A stretch of 64,000 bases of DNA. Source: Myxococcales bacterium. GTDB taxonomy: Bacteria > Myxococcota_A > Polyangia > Nannocystales > Nannocystaceae. The DNA lies in assembly GCA_020633315.1 (NCBI GenBank), contig JACKDV010000015.1, positions 158,296 to 222,295 on the forward strand. Direction: 5' to 3'. The translations under genes were made by a program, and so were the position numbers. Positions within the stretch are counted from its first letter, which is position 1; every line of letters begins with the position of its first letter. A model generated the notes under the pieces. The model did not search any database, had not been told where the DNA came from, and saw only the letters and a list, made by a program, of their open reading frames with translations. Positions 1 through 9,308 of the stretch are shown here, one piece after another.

Positions 1-583
1 CCACCAGCACCGTCGAGCCCAGCACGCGCCCCAGCGCATCCTGCATCACGCCGCGCCAGATGAGCTCCTCGAGCGCCGCATTGACCAGGGCAAAGGCCAC
101 GCCGCCGATCACCAGCACGGCCAGCGGCACCTCGGGCACGTAGGCCGAGACCACGTCGCCGAGGTCGGGCTGCCACAGCGCCACCCACAGCCCCAGCGCC
201 AGCGGGGTGATCGCCCCGGTGACCAGGGTGGCCGCCCACGGCAGCCGCCCGCGGCCCAGCGCGCCGGGACCCGGGCGGGCCGAGGGCGCGAGGCGACCCA
301 CGAGCGCGCTCATCAAGAGCGCCACCGCCATCACCACCTGCCACACGATCCCGGTGAGCATCATCCCCAGCAGGGCGGTCACCAGCACCAGCAGCGGGCG
401 AGCCGAGGGCACCGGCCGCCATGCGCCGATCAGCGCGAGCACGGCGGCCGCCACCGCCACCCCGATCCGCCCGGCCAGCGGCGCCTGCGGTCCCATCACC
501 CCCGCGGCCCCGAGCAGGACGAGCGCGGCCCCGATCAGGGCCAGGCTCTCGCCGCGGTGCTCGTCGGGCGCAGGCGGGGTCAC
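1..583 (-). CDS. CPBP-family intramembrane metalloprotease (partial, runs off left edge)
   Basis: Reading from a GTG at 583, the minus strand encodes a hydrophobic protein of at least 194 residues with several membrane segments. Near the window edge it has the motif EELIWRG, matching the EExxxR signature of CPBP (CAAX protease/bacteriocin-processing, Abi) proteins. In this family the two Glu and the Arg belong to the intramembrane metal-dependent active site; the second (FxxxH) and third motifs would lie beyond base 1. The gene starts 8 bases after the stop of the upstream minus-strand gene, so the two are probably co-transcribed. Substrate is unknown. The start codon has no strong ribosome binding site, but it is the first good start after the upstream stop. 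Confidence 0.75.
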   Translation of the reverse strand, partial: MTPPAPDEHRGESLALIGAALVLLGAAGVMGPQAPLAGRIGVAVAAAVLALIGAWRPVPSARPLLVLVTALLGMMLTGIVWQVVMAVALLMSALVGRLAPSARPGPGALGRGRLPWAATLVTGAITPLALGLWVALWQPDLGDVVSAYVPEVPLAVLVIGGVAFALVNAALEELIWRGVMQDALGRVLGSTVLV

Positions 584-590
584 GATCGAT

Positions 591-1928
591 CTACCGTGCC
601 GACAGCCGCGAGAGCACCAGCCCCACGGGCACGCCCAGCGCCAGCCACCAGATCAGGAACGAGCGCTCCATCCCGTCGAGGGCCGCGTCGATCTCGTCCT
701 CCACCGCCGAGGGCGCCCGCAGCTGACCCGCCTCGACCGCCGCCGGGGCGGCGAGCGACGCGGCCAGCTCCTCCTCGAGCGGCGGCAGGGTGTCGCGCGC
801 GCTGCTGCGCTGGATCTGCATCGCGATGATCAGGCTGACGATCAGCGAGCCGCCCAGCGCCAGCAAGGTGATGGCCACCGCGTCGCCCCGCAGCGCCTCG
901 AGCAGCCCGCCGCCGCCGCGCTCGCGACCCGCCGCCGACTGGCCGGTGCCGCCGATGTTCCCCGCCCGCGTGCGCCGGGGCATGGTGCTGCCGCTGGAGC
1001 CGGGCCCCTGGATGGGGGGCGGGGCCGCGTGCAGCATGGACCCCCGGGGCGGCTTGCTCAGCCCCACCGCCTCGAAGTCGAGCTCGATCGCCGCGCCGGG
1101 ATCGCCGGGCCCCGGGCCCTTGAGACGCGCCGGGAGCTTGGGCGGCTCGGGCTCGGCCGACGGCCCCCCGATGTCGCCCAGCACAGACCCGCCCGAGCGA
1201 CGCGCCTTGTCCTTGGGCTCCTTGGGCTTGGGCTTGCCGCTGCTGCCGGCCTCGGCCCGGCGGGGCTCGTCACGGGCGGGCTTGCTCGCCGCGGCCCGCT
1301 CGGGGCGGTGTGTCTCGTAGCCGCTGGGGCTCGGGGCCCGTGCCTCGCGTCGAGGCTCGCGGGGCGGCGGGGCCGGCAGCGCCTCGCCGATGCCCGGCGG
1401 TCCGCCCAGATCGTCGATCAGCGAGTGTGCCCCTGAGTCGCCCATCGGCAGCAGATCGAGCGGGTCGCCGGAGCCACGCGGGGCCGCCGGTCGCGTGGGC
1501 AGGGGCGTGCGCTTGCGGGCCCGCATCCGCCCCGCCTCGAGGTCGGGCTCCACGCTGGGCAGGGCGCCCCGCACCTCGCCCACCGTGGGCGGCGTGGCCG
1601 AGTCGTCGATGAGCCCGCCCACCGCCACGCCCACCTGACGGTCGGCGTCGGGCTTGAACACGGGGAACACGCCGCTGTCGTCCATCGCCAGGCGGAGGTC
1701 GACCACCGCGCCGAGCATGGTGAGCTCCTGCGCCGCGCGCTCCGCCTCCGAGCGATCGAGGTTCACCAGCACCTCGACCTCCTCGTCACTCGCGAGCAGC
1801 CGCTCCACGTCCTCGCCGGGCAGGCTCGCGTAGTGGGCGAGCTCGGCGGCCACCATCACCAGGTTGGCGTGAGAGGGATCGCGGAGGCCGACGACCACCA
1901 CGTCCCAGCGATCGTCCTGGGCGGGCAC
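591..1928 (-). CDS. Pro-rich membrane-anchored hypothetical protein
   Basis: About 445 residues from the GTG at 1928. The first 80 residues form a compact alpha/beta-looking domain (VVVVGLRDPSH, then EDVERLLASDEEVEVLVNLD). A long Pro/Gly/Lys-rich linker follows, then a hydrophobic segment near residues 355-375 (VAITLLALGGSLIVSLIIAM) and a second one at the C-terminus. I do not recognise the family. A cytoplasmic sensor-like domain tethered by a disordered linker to a two-helix anchor is a plausible reading. Translation is open well upstream of 1928, but that extension runs antisense through the barrel gene and is not believable. It lies just upstream of the CPBP protease gene in the same direction. 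Confidence 0.65.
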   Translation of the reverse strand: MPAQDDRWDVVVVGLRDPSHANLVMVAAELAHYASLPGEDVERLLASDEEVEVLVNLDRSEAERAAQELTMLGAVVDLRLAMDDSGVFPVFKPDADRQVGVAVGGLIDDSATPPTVGEVRGALPSVEPDLEAGRMRARKRTPLPTRPAAPRGSGDPLDLLPMGDSGAHSLIDDLGGPPGIGEALPAPPPREPRREARAPSPSGYETHRPERAAASKPARDEPRRAEAGSSGKPKPKEPKDKARRSGGSVLGDIGGPSAEPEPPKLPARLKGPGPGDPGAAIELDFEAVGLSKPPRGSMLHAAPPPIQGPGSSGSTMPRRTRAGNIGGTGQSAAGRERGGGGLLEALRGDAVAITLLALGGSLIVSLIIAMQIQRSSARDTLPPLEEELAASLAAPAAVEAGQLRAPSAVEDEIDAALDGMERSFLIWWLALGVPVGLVLSRLSAR

Positions 1929-2214
1929 GGAGCCCGACTGTACGCGGTCCGGGATGGGAGCGCACCGCACCGCGCTCGACTCGGGGGTTTTTTGGCCCGC
2001 GATCCTGGCTGCCCGTATGCTCCGAGACCGGATGATCCGCCACCCTGCCCCCCGCTGCGCCCAGGCCCCGTGTACGCGGGTCTCGGGGGCCCCCGGGCGA
2101 CGCGATGACCCGCTCGCGTCCGGCCCGCGCCAGGATGTCACGCCCGTGGGGGATGCCGAGGCCGTCACCCGGCCCCGCCGGGCCCGTGCACGCCGCTTGC
2201 AGGGACGTCGACCC

Positions 2215-3339
2215 ATGCGTGCCCCCGCGATCCTGGGCCTGGGCCTGGCCCTGAGCGCCGCCTTCGCCGTGGTCGGGCCTGGCGAGGCCCAGGCGCACCC
2301 CGGCGTGGAGGGCACCCGCAACCTCTCCATGGGCAGCATGGCCCGCGCCTCGTCCTTCGGGACCAACGCCGCGCTGGCCAACCCCTCCAACATGCCCTTC
2401 ACCCAGACCTTCGCGCTCGAGCCCATCTACCAGCTCGGCGTGCAGGACCGCCGCCACGGCATCGGCTTCGTGATCATGGACTCGCTCAACAACCCGCGGA
2501 TCTCCGTGGGCATGGGCTACCTGGTCATGCGGGGCTCTCCCACCGTCTCGTTCACCACCAGCGATCCGGTGCGCGTGCCCACCGACGGCTCCGAGCCCGA
2601 TCTCACCGAGGAGGTCGAGCTGGTGCACATCGCCCACCAGACCTTCGCCGCCATCAGCGTCACCGTGGTCAAGGGCTGGCTGGCGGTCGGGATCAAGCCC
2701 AAGTACCAGTTCTCGAGCCTGCGCTTCCGCGACGACCAGGGCGTGGCCCAGGACGCCAACGAGCGCCTGAGCGCCTTCGGCCTCGACACCAGCGCCACCC
2801 TCAACTTCGCCGGCTGGGCCGCGGTCGCGGTGGTGGCCAACAACCTCGTGGGCAACAACCCGCCGCCCTTCACCGACGAGCGCGAGCCCGAGCTCGAGGC
2901 CGCGGGCGCGGTGGCGGGCAGCGTGGACACCGGCACGCTGTCGGAGCTGTCGGACTACCCGCTCACCGTGGCGCACGGCCTGGCCGTGTTCCCGCTGCAC
3001 CACCCCGACTTCAGCCTCAACTTCGACGGCGCCTACGACTTCAGCACCTACCACTTCGAGAAGCACACCCGCCTGATGTACGGCGGCAGCGCGGAGTTCG
3101 TGGTGGGCCCGGTGCCGCTGCGCTTCGGCACCCAGTGGGACGGCCGCGGCAAGGGGAGCGCCGACGATCGCTTCTACGTCTCGGGCGGCCTCGGCTACAT
3201 CAAGCCGCCCAAGCTCGGCGGCGTGGGGGTGGACCTCGGCGTGGGCTTCCGGCAGCAGGTCACCGGGCCGCCGCTGGGCGATCGGCGGGAGACCGTCATC
3301 AGCTTCAACCTCGGCCTGCGGATCCGGCCCGACCTGTAG
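2215..3339 (+). CDS. Outer-membrane beta-barrel protein with signal peptide
   Basis: The protein is 374 residues from the ATG at 2215. It starts with a clear Sec signal peptide (hydrophobic core ILGLGLALSAAFAVVG, likely cleavage after AQA). The body is rich in alternating hydrophobic/polar strands with aromatic girdle residues, and the sequence around NLSMGSMARASSFGTNAALANPSNM resembles the N-terminal part of OmpP1/FadL- or PorV-like barrels, where a Gly/Ala-rich strand is followed by an NPA/NPS turn. The last residues (NLGLRIRPDL) fit a closing strand. A specific transport role cannot be assigned. It is divergent from the Pro-rich membrane protein gene and convergent with the metalloprotease gene. 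Confidence 0.7.
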   Translation: MRAPAILGLGLALSAAFAVVGPGEAQAHPGVEGTRNLSMGSMARASSFGTNAALANPSNMPFTQTFALEPIYQLGVQDRRHGIGFVIMDSLNNPRISVGMGYLVMRGSPTVSFTTSDPVRVPTDGSEPDLTEEVELVHIAHQTFAAISVTVVKGWLAVGIKPKYQFSSLRFRDDQGVAQDANERLSAFGLDTSATLNFAGWAAVAVVANNLVGNNPPPFTDEREPELEAAGAVAGSVDTGTLSELSDYPLTVAHGLAVFPLHHPDFSLNFDGAYDFSTYHFEKHTRLMYGGSAEFVVGPVPLRFGTQWDGRGKGSADDRFYVSGGLGYIKPPKLGGVGVDLGVGFRQQVTGPPLGDRRETVISFNLGLRIRPDL

Positions 3340-3393
3340 GCGCGCGCGGCCTCGCGCGGCGGATCCAAGGCGGGCTCGCCCCGAGGGGCTCGC

Positions 3394-5217
3394 TCACTCG
3401 TCGTCGCGCCGCAGGTCGCCGATGCAGATCGGGTGGCTGACCCCCTCCACCTCCACGCAGCGGCAGCCGGGGGTCTGGTCGTCGCAGGGACGCACGCAGC
3501 GGGACTCGGCGTCGGGCTGGCCGATGCACACCGCGCCCTGGGAGCACTCGAGGCTGCCCGTGCACACGCCCCCCGGCACGGCGGGGCCGTCGAGGGCGCA
3601 GCGCAGCACGGTGCCGCCGTCGCTCACGAAGCGGCGGCAGCTCATCTGCGGCGGGCACTCGTTGCCGCCCATCGTGCAGGGGCAGCCGTCGCCGCCGACG
3701 CAGCGGTGCCACGCCCGGCGCTTGGCCACGGTCTGGCGCATGAGCAGCGCCTGCTGCTCGCTGAAGCCCACGCGGCACTGCGGGTAGTAGCCCATGATGT
3801 TGGTGGGATCGGGCGTGGCCCCGTCGCGGCATGCCACCTGGCACTGCAGGTCCACCAGGCACGGCCCCGGCCCGGGATCGGGCGGGGTGTCACACACCCC
3901 GTCGCCCTCCAGCGTGCACTCGGGCGCGCAGCTCCGGTCGTCGTCCACCGCCACGATCGGCGCCGGCTGATCGCCGTGGGTGTGGCACAGCCCCAAGAAG
4001 TGCCCCAGCTCGTGGGCGAGGGTGGTGTCCCAGTGGTGCTTGGCCATGGCCACCACGCCCAGGGGCGGCTGGGGCTCGGGCACGCGCCGCTGGCCGCCGC
4101 ACTCGCCGTTGGGCACCGTCGACAGCCCCGGCCGCGGCACGCCGTCCACCAGCACCCGCTCGGTGAGCACCACGGGCACGAAGAGCTCCTCGCGAGAGCC
4201 CTCCACCTGGCGCACCAGCGCCCCGAGCTCCGCGCCGTCGATCTCGAGCCACTCGGGTGCGGCCAGGCGCACCACCTCGGCCACGCGCAGCTCCAGGCCG
4301 TAGTCGTCCGAGCGCGCGAAGCTGCGGGCGAGGCGATCGATCTCGGCGTCGATCTCCTGCGGCTCGTAGGGCGAGCTGCCGTCGGCGTCCACGATCACGA
4401 ACACCACCAGGTCCAGCGGCGGGCACTCCACGCCCTCGTCGATGAAGCCGTCCTCGTCGTCGTCGATGCCGTTGCAGATCTCGTCGCCGCGCTCGTGCTC
4501 GGGGCAGCCGCAGGGGTCGTCGCAGCCGTCGAGGCGCACGGGCGGCGAGCGCTGCACGCAGGTGGGCGCGCTGCGTCCGGGGGGGCGCCCGCAGATCGCC
4601 GCGTGGGCGCGGCAGTCGGTGCGCATGCGCTGACCGTTGGTGCAGGTCACCAGGGTGTCGTCCTCGCAGCGCGCGGGCTCGAGCAGGGGATCGCAGACCT
4701 CCTCGGCGGGGCGGCACACCGGGCCCTCGTCGGTGGTCACGCAGCGGCGCCCGAGCGCGGCGCAGTCGATCGCGAAGGGGTAGCCGCCCTCGCAGCCGCG
4801 GGCCAGCTCGCCGTCGCAGCGCCCCAGGATCGGCTCGCCGCCGCAGTCGCGCGGCGGCGGCGGCTCGCACTCGCCGTCGCGGCACAGCCGGGAGCCGCAG
4901 TCCTGCGCCACCTCGTAGGCCACGCCGCAGCCGTCCACCCACCACGCGTCTCCGTCCACGCAGCGGCGCTCGGCCCGGGGCGCGCAGCCGGGCGCGGGCT
5001 CGACCCGCGGGCGGGGCTGCCACGAGCGCTCGGGCGCGGCGGGGCTCGGGTGGCTCGCCTCGGCCGGCGGGGCCTCGAGCTCCGGGCGCGGGCGCGTGGG
5101 CAGGGTGAGCATCCAGTAGCCCAGGGCGCCCGCCACCAGCAGCACCAGCGCCGGTCGCCACAGCCACGCCCACACGCCGGGCGCACGGGAGCGAGGGGGC
5201 TCGGACGGCTCGTTCAC
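3394..5217 (-). CDS. Membrane-anchored pappalysin-like (M43) zinc metalloprotease with Cys-rich repeats
   Basis: About 607 residues from a GTG at 5217. Residues 19-39 form one transmembrane anchor. Residues 78-250 are a Cys-rich region with several Cys-x(n)-Cys knots, ending in CNGIDDDEDGFIDEG (248-262), a MopE-like acidic repeat thought to bind metal. The protease domain carries HELGHFLGLCH (402-412), the metzincin zinc motif HExxHxxGxxH, then GDGVCDTP, which is typical of M43B pappalysin/cytophagalysin enzymes, and NIMGYYP as the Met-turn. A further Cys-rich tail follows. The likely role is an extracytoplasmic or surface-exposed endopeptidase. It diverges from aroA with 52 bases between the starts. 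Confidence 0.85.
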   Translation of the reverse strand: MNEPSEPPRSRAPGVWAWLWRPALVLLVAGALGYWMLTLPTRPRPELEAPPAEASHPSPAAPERSWQPRPRVEPAPGCAPRAERRCVDGDAWWVDGCGVAYEVAQDCGSRLCRDGECEPPPPRDCGGEPILGRCDGELARGCEGGYPFAIDCAALGRRCVTTDEGPVCRPAEEVCDPLLEPARCEDDTLVTCTNGQRMRTDCRAHAAICGRPPGRSAPTCVQRSPPVRLDGCDDPCGCPEHERGDEICNGIDDDEDGFIDEGVECPPLDLVVFVIVDADGSSPYEPQEIDAEIDRLARSFARSDDYGLELRVAEVVRLAAPEWLEIDGAELGALVRQVEGSREELFVPVVLTERVLVDGVPRPGLSTVPNGECGGQRRVPEPQPPLGVVAMAKHHWDTTLAHELGHFLGLCHTHGDQPAPIVAVDDDRSCAPECTLEGDGVCDTPPDPGPGPCLVDLQCQVACRDGATPDPTNIMGYYPQCRVGFSEQQALLMRQTVAKRRAWHRCVGGDGCPCTMGGNECPPQMSCRRFVSDGGTVLRCALDGPAVPGGVCTGSLECSQGAVCIGQPDAESRCVRPCDDQTPGCRCVEVEGVSHPICIGDLRRDDE

Positions 5218-5269
5218 CGGTCCGCAGGGTAGCAGCCGAGCCGCCTCGGTTCGCGTTAGGCTGCGACCG

Positions 5270-6571
5270 ATGGTGCCCCCCGACGCCCTGCGCCTGCGGC
5301 CCCCCGAGCCCTTCGACGTCACGCTGCGCCCGCCGGGATCCAAGAGCCTGAGCAATCGAGCGCTGTTGCTGGCGGCGCTCGCCCGCGGGCCGAGCACGCT
5401 GCGCGGGCTGCTCGACGCCGAGGACACCCAGCACATGCGGGCGTGCCTGCGGGCGCTGGGGATCTCCCCGCACGAGCACGGCGACGCGATGGTGATCGAG
5501 GGCGTCGGCGGCCCGCTGCGCTCGCCCGCCGGCCCGCCGCCGACCCTCGAGGTGGGCACGGCCGGCACGGTGGCGCGGCTGCTGGGGGCGGTGCTGGCCG
5601 CCAGCCCCGTGCACGTGGTGCTCGACGGCAGCCCCCGCATGCGCGAGCGCCCGATGGCCCAGCTGCTCGAGGCGCTCAGCGAGCAGGGCGCCCGCCTGCG
5701 AGCCCTGGGCCAGCCCGGCTTCTTGCCGGTGGAGATCGGCCCGCAGGGCGGGCCGCTGCGAGGCGGCGAGCTGCGGCTGGCGAGGCCGGCCAGCTCGCAG
5801 ATCGTCAGCGGCCTGGTGATCGCCGCCGCCCTGGCCCAGGCGCCCACCACCCTCGTGCTCAAGCAGGGCACCCCCGCGCGGCCCTACGTGGACATGACCC
5901 TGGCCGTGATGGAGAGCTTCGGCGGCCGGGCGCGGTGGAGCGGTCCCGACGAGCTGCGGGTGGAGCCCGCCGCGTTGGTGGGCACCGAGCTGCAGGTCGA
6001 GCCCGATGCCTCGGCCGCGAGCTACCCCCTGGCCCTCGCCGCGCTCTACGGCAGCCGCTGCCGCATCGAGGCCCTCGGTCGCACCAGCCTGCAGGGCGAC
6101 GTGGGCTTCGCCGCCGTGCTCGAGCGCATGGGCGCCCAGGTCGAGCAGGGTGACCACTCCACCGTCGTCAAGGGGGTGGGCGCGCTTCGGGGCGGAGACT
6201 TCGACCTCGGGGAGATGCCCGACATGACCCTCACCCTCGCGGCCCTCGCGGTGCACGCCCAGGGTCCCACCCGCATCCGGGGAGTGGGGATCCTCCGCCA
6301 CCACGAGAGCGATCGCCTGGCCGCGGCGGCCACCGAATTGCGCAAGCTGGGGGCCCGGGTGCAGGAGGAGCCCGACGGGCTCGTCATCGAGCCTCCCCTG
6401 GGGGGCCCGCACCCCGGGGTGGCGATCGACACCTACCGCGACCACCGCATGGCCATGGCCTTCAGCCTCGTGGGCGACGTCGTGGTCCGCGATCCCGCCT
6501 GTGTCGGCAAAACCTGGCCGGAGTACTTCTCGGTGCTCCGCAAGCTCGGTATGGTCGTCGGCAGCGCCTGA
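5270..6571 (+). CDS. aroA: 3-phosphoshikimate 1-carboxyvinyltransferase (EPSP synthase)
   Basis: The 433-residue protein catalyses the sixth shikimate-pathway step, joining phosphoenolpyruvate to shikimate-3-phosphate. The family signatures are intact: PPGSKSLSNRALLLAALA at the N-terminus (substrate-binding Lys/Ser/Arg), GTAGTVARLL (PEP loop), LDGSPRMRERPM, PDMTLTLAALA, and DTYRDHRMAMA near the C-terminus. Length is normal for the family. The stop codon overlaps the ATG of the next gene by one base (TGATG), so the RNA methyltransferase gene is probably translationally coupled to it. The sequence resembles the glyphosate-sensitive class I layout, but I cannot verify the class by eye. Confidence 0.97.
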   Translation: MVPPDALRLRPPEPFDVTLRPPGSKSLSNRALLLAALARGPSTLRGLLDAEDTQHMRACLRALGISPHEHGDAMVIEGVGGPLRSPAGPPPTLEVGTAGTVARLLGAVLAASPVHVVLDGSPRMRERPMAQLLEALSEQGARLRALGQPGFLPVEIGPQGGPLRGGELRLARPASSQIVSGLVIAAALAQAPTTLVLKQGTPARPYVDMTLAVMESFGGRARWSGPDELRVEPAALVGTELQVEPDASAASYPLALAALYGSRCRIEALGRTSLQGDVGFAAVLERMGAQVEQGDHSTVVKGVGALRGGDFDLGEMPDMTLTLAALAVHAQGPTRIRGVGILRHHESDRLAAAATELRKLGARVQEEPDGLVIEPPLGGPHPGVAIDTYRDHRMAMAFSLVGDVVVRDPACVGKTWPEYFSVLRKLGMVVGSA

Positions 6572-7884
6572 TGAAGCCGGGGGACACGATCACCGTCATG
6601 GCGGAGACGCTCTCCCGGCACGGGGACGGCGTGGCTCGGCACGAGGGCTACGAGATCCACGTGGCGGGCCTGCTGCCCGGCGAGACCGGCGACGTGGAGC
6701 TCGACTACGTCAGCCGCCAGCGGCCGCGGGCCCACGGCACCGCCATCCACCGCCGCAACACCCATCCCGGTCGGCGCCCCGCGCCCTGTCCGCACCACGG
6801 GCGCTGCAACGGCTGCCCGCTGATGGAGATGGATCTCGCCAGCCAGCACGAGCTCAAGCGACGCGAGCTGCAGCGCGAGTACGGGGTGGAGATCGATCGC
6901 CTGGTGGCGCTCGACGGCAGCGGCCTGCGCTACCGCTGGTCGTCCAAGCGGGTGGTCTACGGCGAGCCCGGGGCGCTGGTGCTGGGCAGCTACATGCGGG
7001 GCACCCACAACGTGGCCGACATGAGCGGCTGCCTGGTCGACCACCCCGACATCGTGCGCTGCGCCAACGAGCTGGTGGCGCGGGCCAACGAGCTGCGCGT
7101 GGAGCCCTACGACGAGCTCGGCGAGCGCGGCGACCTGCGCTACGTGTGGTTCAAGACCGACGGCCGCGGCCAGGTGCTGCTCACCCTCATCACCGCCGAG
7201 CCGCGCTCTCCCTCGATCTACACCCTGAGCGAGCACCTGCAGGTGCCCGCCGGGATCGCCTGGGGCATCAACTCCACCCGCGGCAACGACCTGCGCGGCA
7301 CCTCGCTGCGTCCGCTGCGGGGGCGCCAGAGCCTCACCATGGAGATCGCCGGGGTCGAGTTCCACTGCGGCCCGCTCGGCTTCCTGCAGCCCAACCCCGC
7401 CGCGATCGCCCTGGCCTACCACGACTTGGTGCACGTGCCCGCGGGCGGCCTGCCCCACGGGCGCGTCGCCATCGACCTCTACGCCGGCTCGGGGGTGACC
7501 ACCGCCCTGCTGCGCGAGCGCTACGCCGAGGTCTACCCCTGCGAGTCGTTCCCCGAGAGCGCGCGTCAGCTCGGCATCGAGCCCGAGCTCGTCGAGGAGT
7601 TCCTCGCGCGGCTGCTCGCCAACCCGCGCCAGCCGGCGGCCAAGCCCGACCTCGTGGTCGCCAACCCGCCGCGCGGCGGCCTGGGCCCCACCGTCTGCAC
7701 CCAGCTCAACCAGATGCACGCCTCGCGCCTGCACCTGATGAGCTGCAACCCTCGCTCGCTCCGCGAGGACCTACGGCGCCTCACCGGTCCCGAGGGCGGC
7801 TACCGCCTGATCCAGGCCCGCGCCTTCGACACCCTGCCCCAGACCGCCCACATCGAGCTCATCGCCTGGCTCGTGGGCAAGTAG
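6571..7884 (+). CDS. TrmA/RlmD-family RNA (uracil-5-)-methyltransferase-like protein
   Basis: 437 residues. The N-terminal 60 residues are a TRAM RNA-binding domain. Cys residues in CPHHGRCNGCPLM, with a later Cys in SGCLV, match the 4Fe-4S site of RumA/RlmD enzymes. The SAM-binding core has AIDLYAGSGVTT, followed by NPPRGGL and MSCNPRSL and a terminal QTAHIELIAW. In the family the NPPR position is usually DPPR and the Cys of SCN is the nucleophile; here Asp is replaced by Asn while the SCN Cys is kept. It is therefore most likely a 23S rRNA or tRNA m5U methyltransferase, target uncertain. It is coupled to aroA by a one-base stop/start overlap. Confidence 0.88.
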   Translation: MKPGDTITVMAETLSRHGDGVARHEGYEIHVAGLLPGETGDVELDYVSRQRPRAHGTAIHRRNTHPGRRPAPCPHHGRCNGCPLMEMDLASQHELKRRELQREYGVEIDRLVALDGSGLRYRWSSKRVVYGEPGALVLGSYMRGTHNVADMSGCLVDHPDIVRCANELVARANELRVEPYDELGERGDLRYVWFKTDGRGQVLLTLITAEPRSPSIYTLSEHLQVPAGIAWGINSTRGNDLRGTSLRPLRGRQSLTMEIAGVEFHCGPLGFLQPNPAAIALAYHDLVHVPAGGLPHGRVAIDLYAGSGVTTALLRERYAEVYPCESFPESARQLGIEPELVEEFLARLLANPRQPAAKPDLVVANPPRGGLGPTVCTQLNQMHASRLHLMSCNPRSLREDLRRLTGPEGGYRLIQARAFDTLPQTAHIELIAWLVGK

Positions 7885-7892
7885 CGGAAGCG

Positions 7893-8483
7893 TCAGCCCT
7901 CACCCGGGGGGGTGCCGAACATCGGCTCGAATTGGCCGCCCGGCTGCACGCGCTCCTCGCCCTCGGGCACCGGGCCCGGCCACACCACCAGCTCGGCCGA
8001 GGCCACGGTCTGACGGCGGGGGTGGATCCACTGGTTGCGCTCGGCCACCCATGCCTCGACCGCTTGGGTCACCACGTCGGGGATCGGGCGCTCGTCGGCC
8101 GGGTCGGCGTGGCGCAGGCCCTGGCCTCGCTCCCAGGCGATGGTCATCGGGCGCTCGGGGTCGGCGTCGCGCAGCGCCTCGCGGCGGGCCTGCTCGGCGA
8201 GCTCGAGCTCGGCTCGCTCTCGGGCGAGAGCGTGCTCGTGCTCCTCGATGGCTCGCTGGTCGAGCGCGAGCTTGGCGGCGCGCTCCTCATCGTCGAGCGG
8301 TCGCATCGCGGCGCGCAGGCGGTCGTCGTCTCCCGCGCCGATGCTGGAGCTCCGCGTCGGCCCCAGCACCTCGGTGAAGGCGGGACGCTGGCGCAGCCAC
8401 GCCTCGGCCTCGGCCACGGTGGCGAACTCGGCCACCTTGGTCTCTCCGGTACGAATCTCGCGAAGTCGTAGCTCGACGGCCAT
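7893..8483 (-). CDS. Hypothetical protein with charged helical middle
   Basis: 196 residues from the ATG at 8483. The N-terminal 45 residues look like a small alpha/beta domain (VELRLREIRTGETKVAEF), followed by a strongly charged Glu/Arg/Ala helix (residues 65-115) likely to form a coiled coil, and a Pro-rich tail. There is no signal peptide and no recognisable catalytic motif. It is convergent with the RNA methyltransferase gene (8 bases between stops) and divergent from the glutathione transferase gene. Function unknown. Confidence 0.6.
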   Translation of the reverse strand: MAVELRLREIRTGETKVAEFATVAEAEAWLRQRPAFTEVLGPTRSSSIGAGDDDRLRAAMRPLDDEERAAKLALDQRAIEEHEHALARERAELELAEQARREALRDADPERPMTIAWERGQGLRHADPADERPIPDVVTQAVEAWVAERNQWIHPRRQTVASAELVVWPGPVPEGEERVQPGGQFEPMFGTPPGEG

Positions 8484-8571
8484 CAGGGTTCCTCCGAGCC
8501 CACACTCTACCACCCGATTCGATCGATGCCGGGTGCAACGGCTGCGGCCCAAGTGACGTACCGTAGAGGGG

Positions 8572-9246
8572 GTGGCCGAGCCGATGATCGACCTCTACAC
8601 CGCATCCACTCCCAACGGCTGGAAGGCATCCATCGCCCTGGAGGAGCTGGGGCTGCCGTACGCGGTCCATCGCGTGGACCTGCGGGCGGGCGAGCAGAAG
8701 CGGCCGCAGTTCCTCGCGCTCAACCCCAACGGGAGGATCCCGGTGATCGTCGATCGCGAGCTCGACGATCTGGTGGTGTTCGAGTCGGGAGCGATCCTCA
8801 TCCACCTCGCCGAGAAGGCGGGCGCGCTGATGCCCGCCGATCCCCGCGGCCGCTCGCGGGTGATCCAGTGGCTGATGTTCCAGGTGGGCGGGGTGGGGCC
8901 GATGATGGGGCAGGCCAACGTGTTCCACCGCTACGCGCCGCAGAAGCTGCCCTATGCGATCGAGCGCTACCAACGGGAGGTGCGACGGCTGTTCGGGGTG
9001 CTCGACGATCAGCTCGGGCGCGAGCCGTTCCTGGCCGGCGAGTACTCGATCGCCGACATCGCCAACTGGACCTGGGTGAGCACCCACAGCTGGTCGGGGG
9101 TGTCGCTCGACGGGCTCGAGCACCTGCAGCGCTGGCTGGCCGAGATCCGCCAGCGCCCCGCGGTGCAGCGCGGCCGCGCGGTGCCGGGCAAGCTGGCCGA
9201 CAGCGACGCCGAGGCGGAGAAGCTCGGCCGCGACATGCTGGTGTAG
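8572..9246 (+). CDS. Glutathione S-transferase family protein (YfcG/YghU-like)
   Basis: 224 residues from the GTG at 8572 (an ATG at 8584 is an alternative). The thioredoxin-fold N-terminal half has STPNGWKASIALEELGLPY and NPNGRIPVIVD with the cis-Pro before V, then ESGAILIHLAEK as the glutathione gamma-glutamyl site. The C-terminal helical half has FHRYAPQKLPYAIERYQRE and GEYSIADIANWTWV, closely matching the Nu-class YfcG/YghU disulfide-bond reductases rather than classical transferases. Predicted cytoplasmic enzyme of thiol or peroxide metabolism. It stands alone. Confidence 0.92.
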   Translation: MAEPMIDLYTASTPNGWKASIALEELGLPYAVHRVDLRAGEQKRPQFLALNPNGRIPVIVDRELDDLVVFESGAILIHLAEKAGALMPADPRGRSRVIQWLMFQVGGVGPMMGQANVFHRYAPQKLPYAIERYQREVRRLFGVLDDQLGREPFLAGEYSIADIANWTWVSTHSWSGVSLDGLEHLQRWLAEIRQRPAVQRGRAVPGKLADSDAEAEKLGRDMLV

Positions 9247-9308
9247 CGCCGGGTCATGTCGGTCGCCTCGCGACGCGGCGAGGACCCGCGAAGCGAGGAC
9301 CACACGCG

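Noticed and set aside
3433..5232. Long plus-strand open frame antisense to the metalloprotease gene
   Set aside because: Ala/Val/His-rich translation typical of the opposite strand of high-GC genes; the minus strand has clear motifs.
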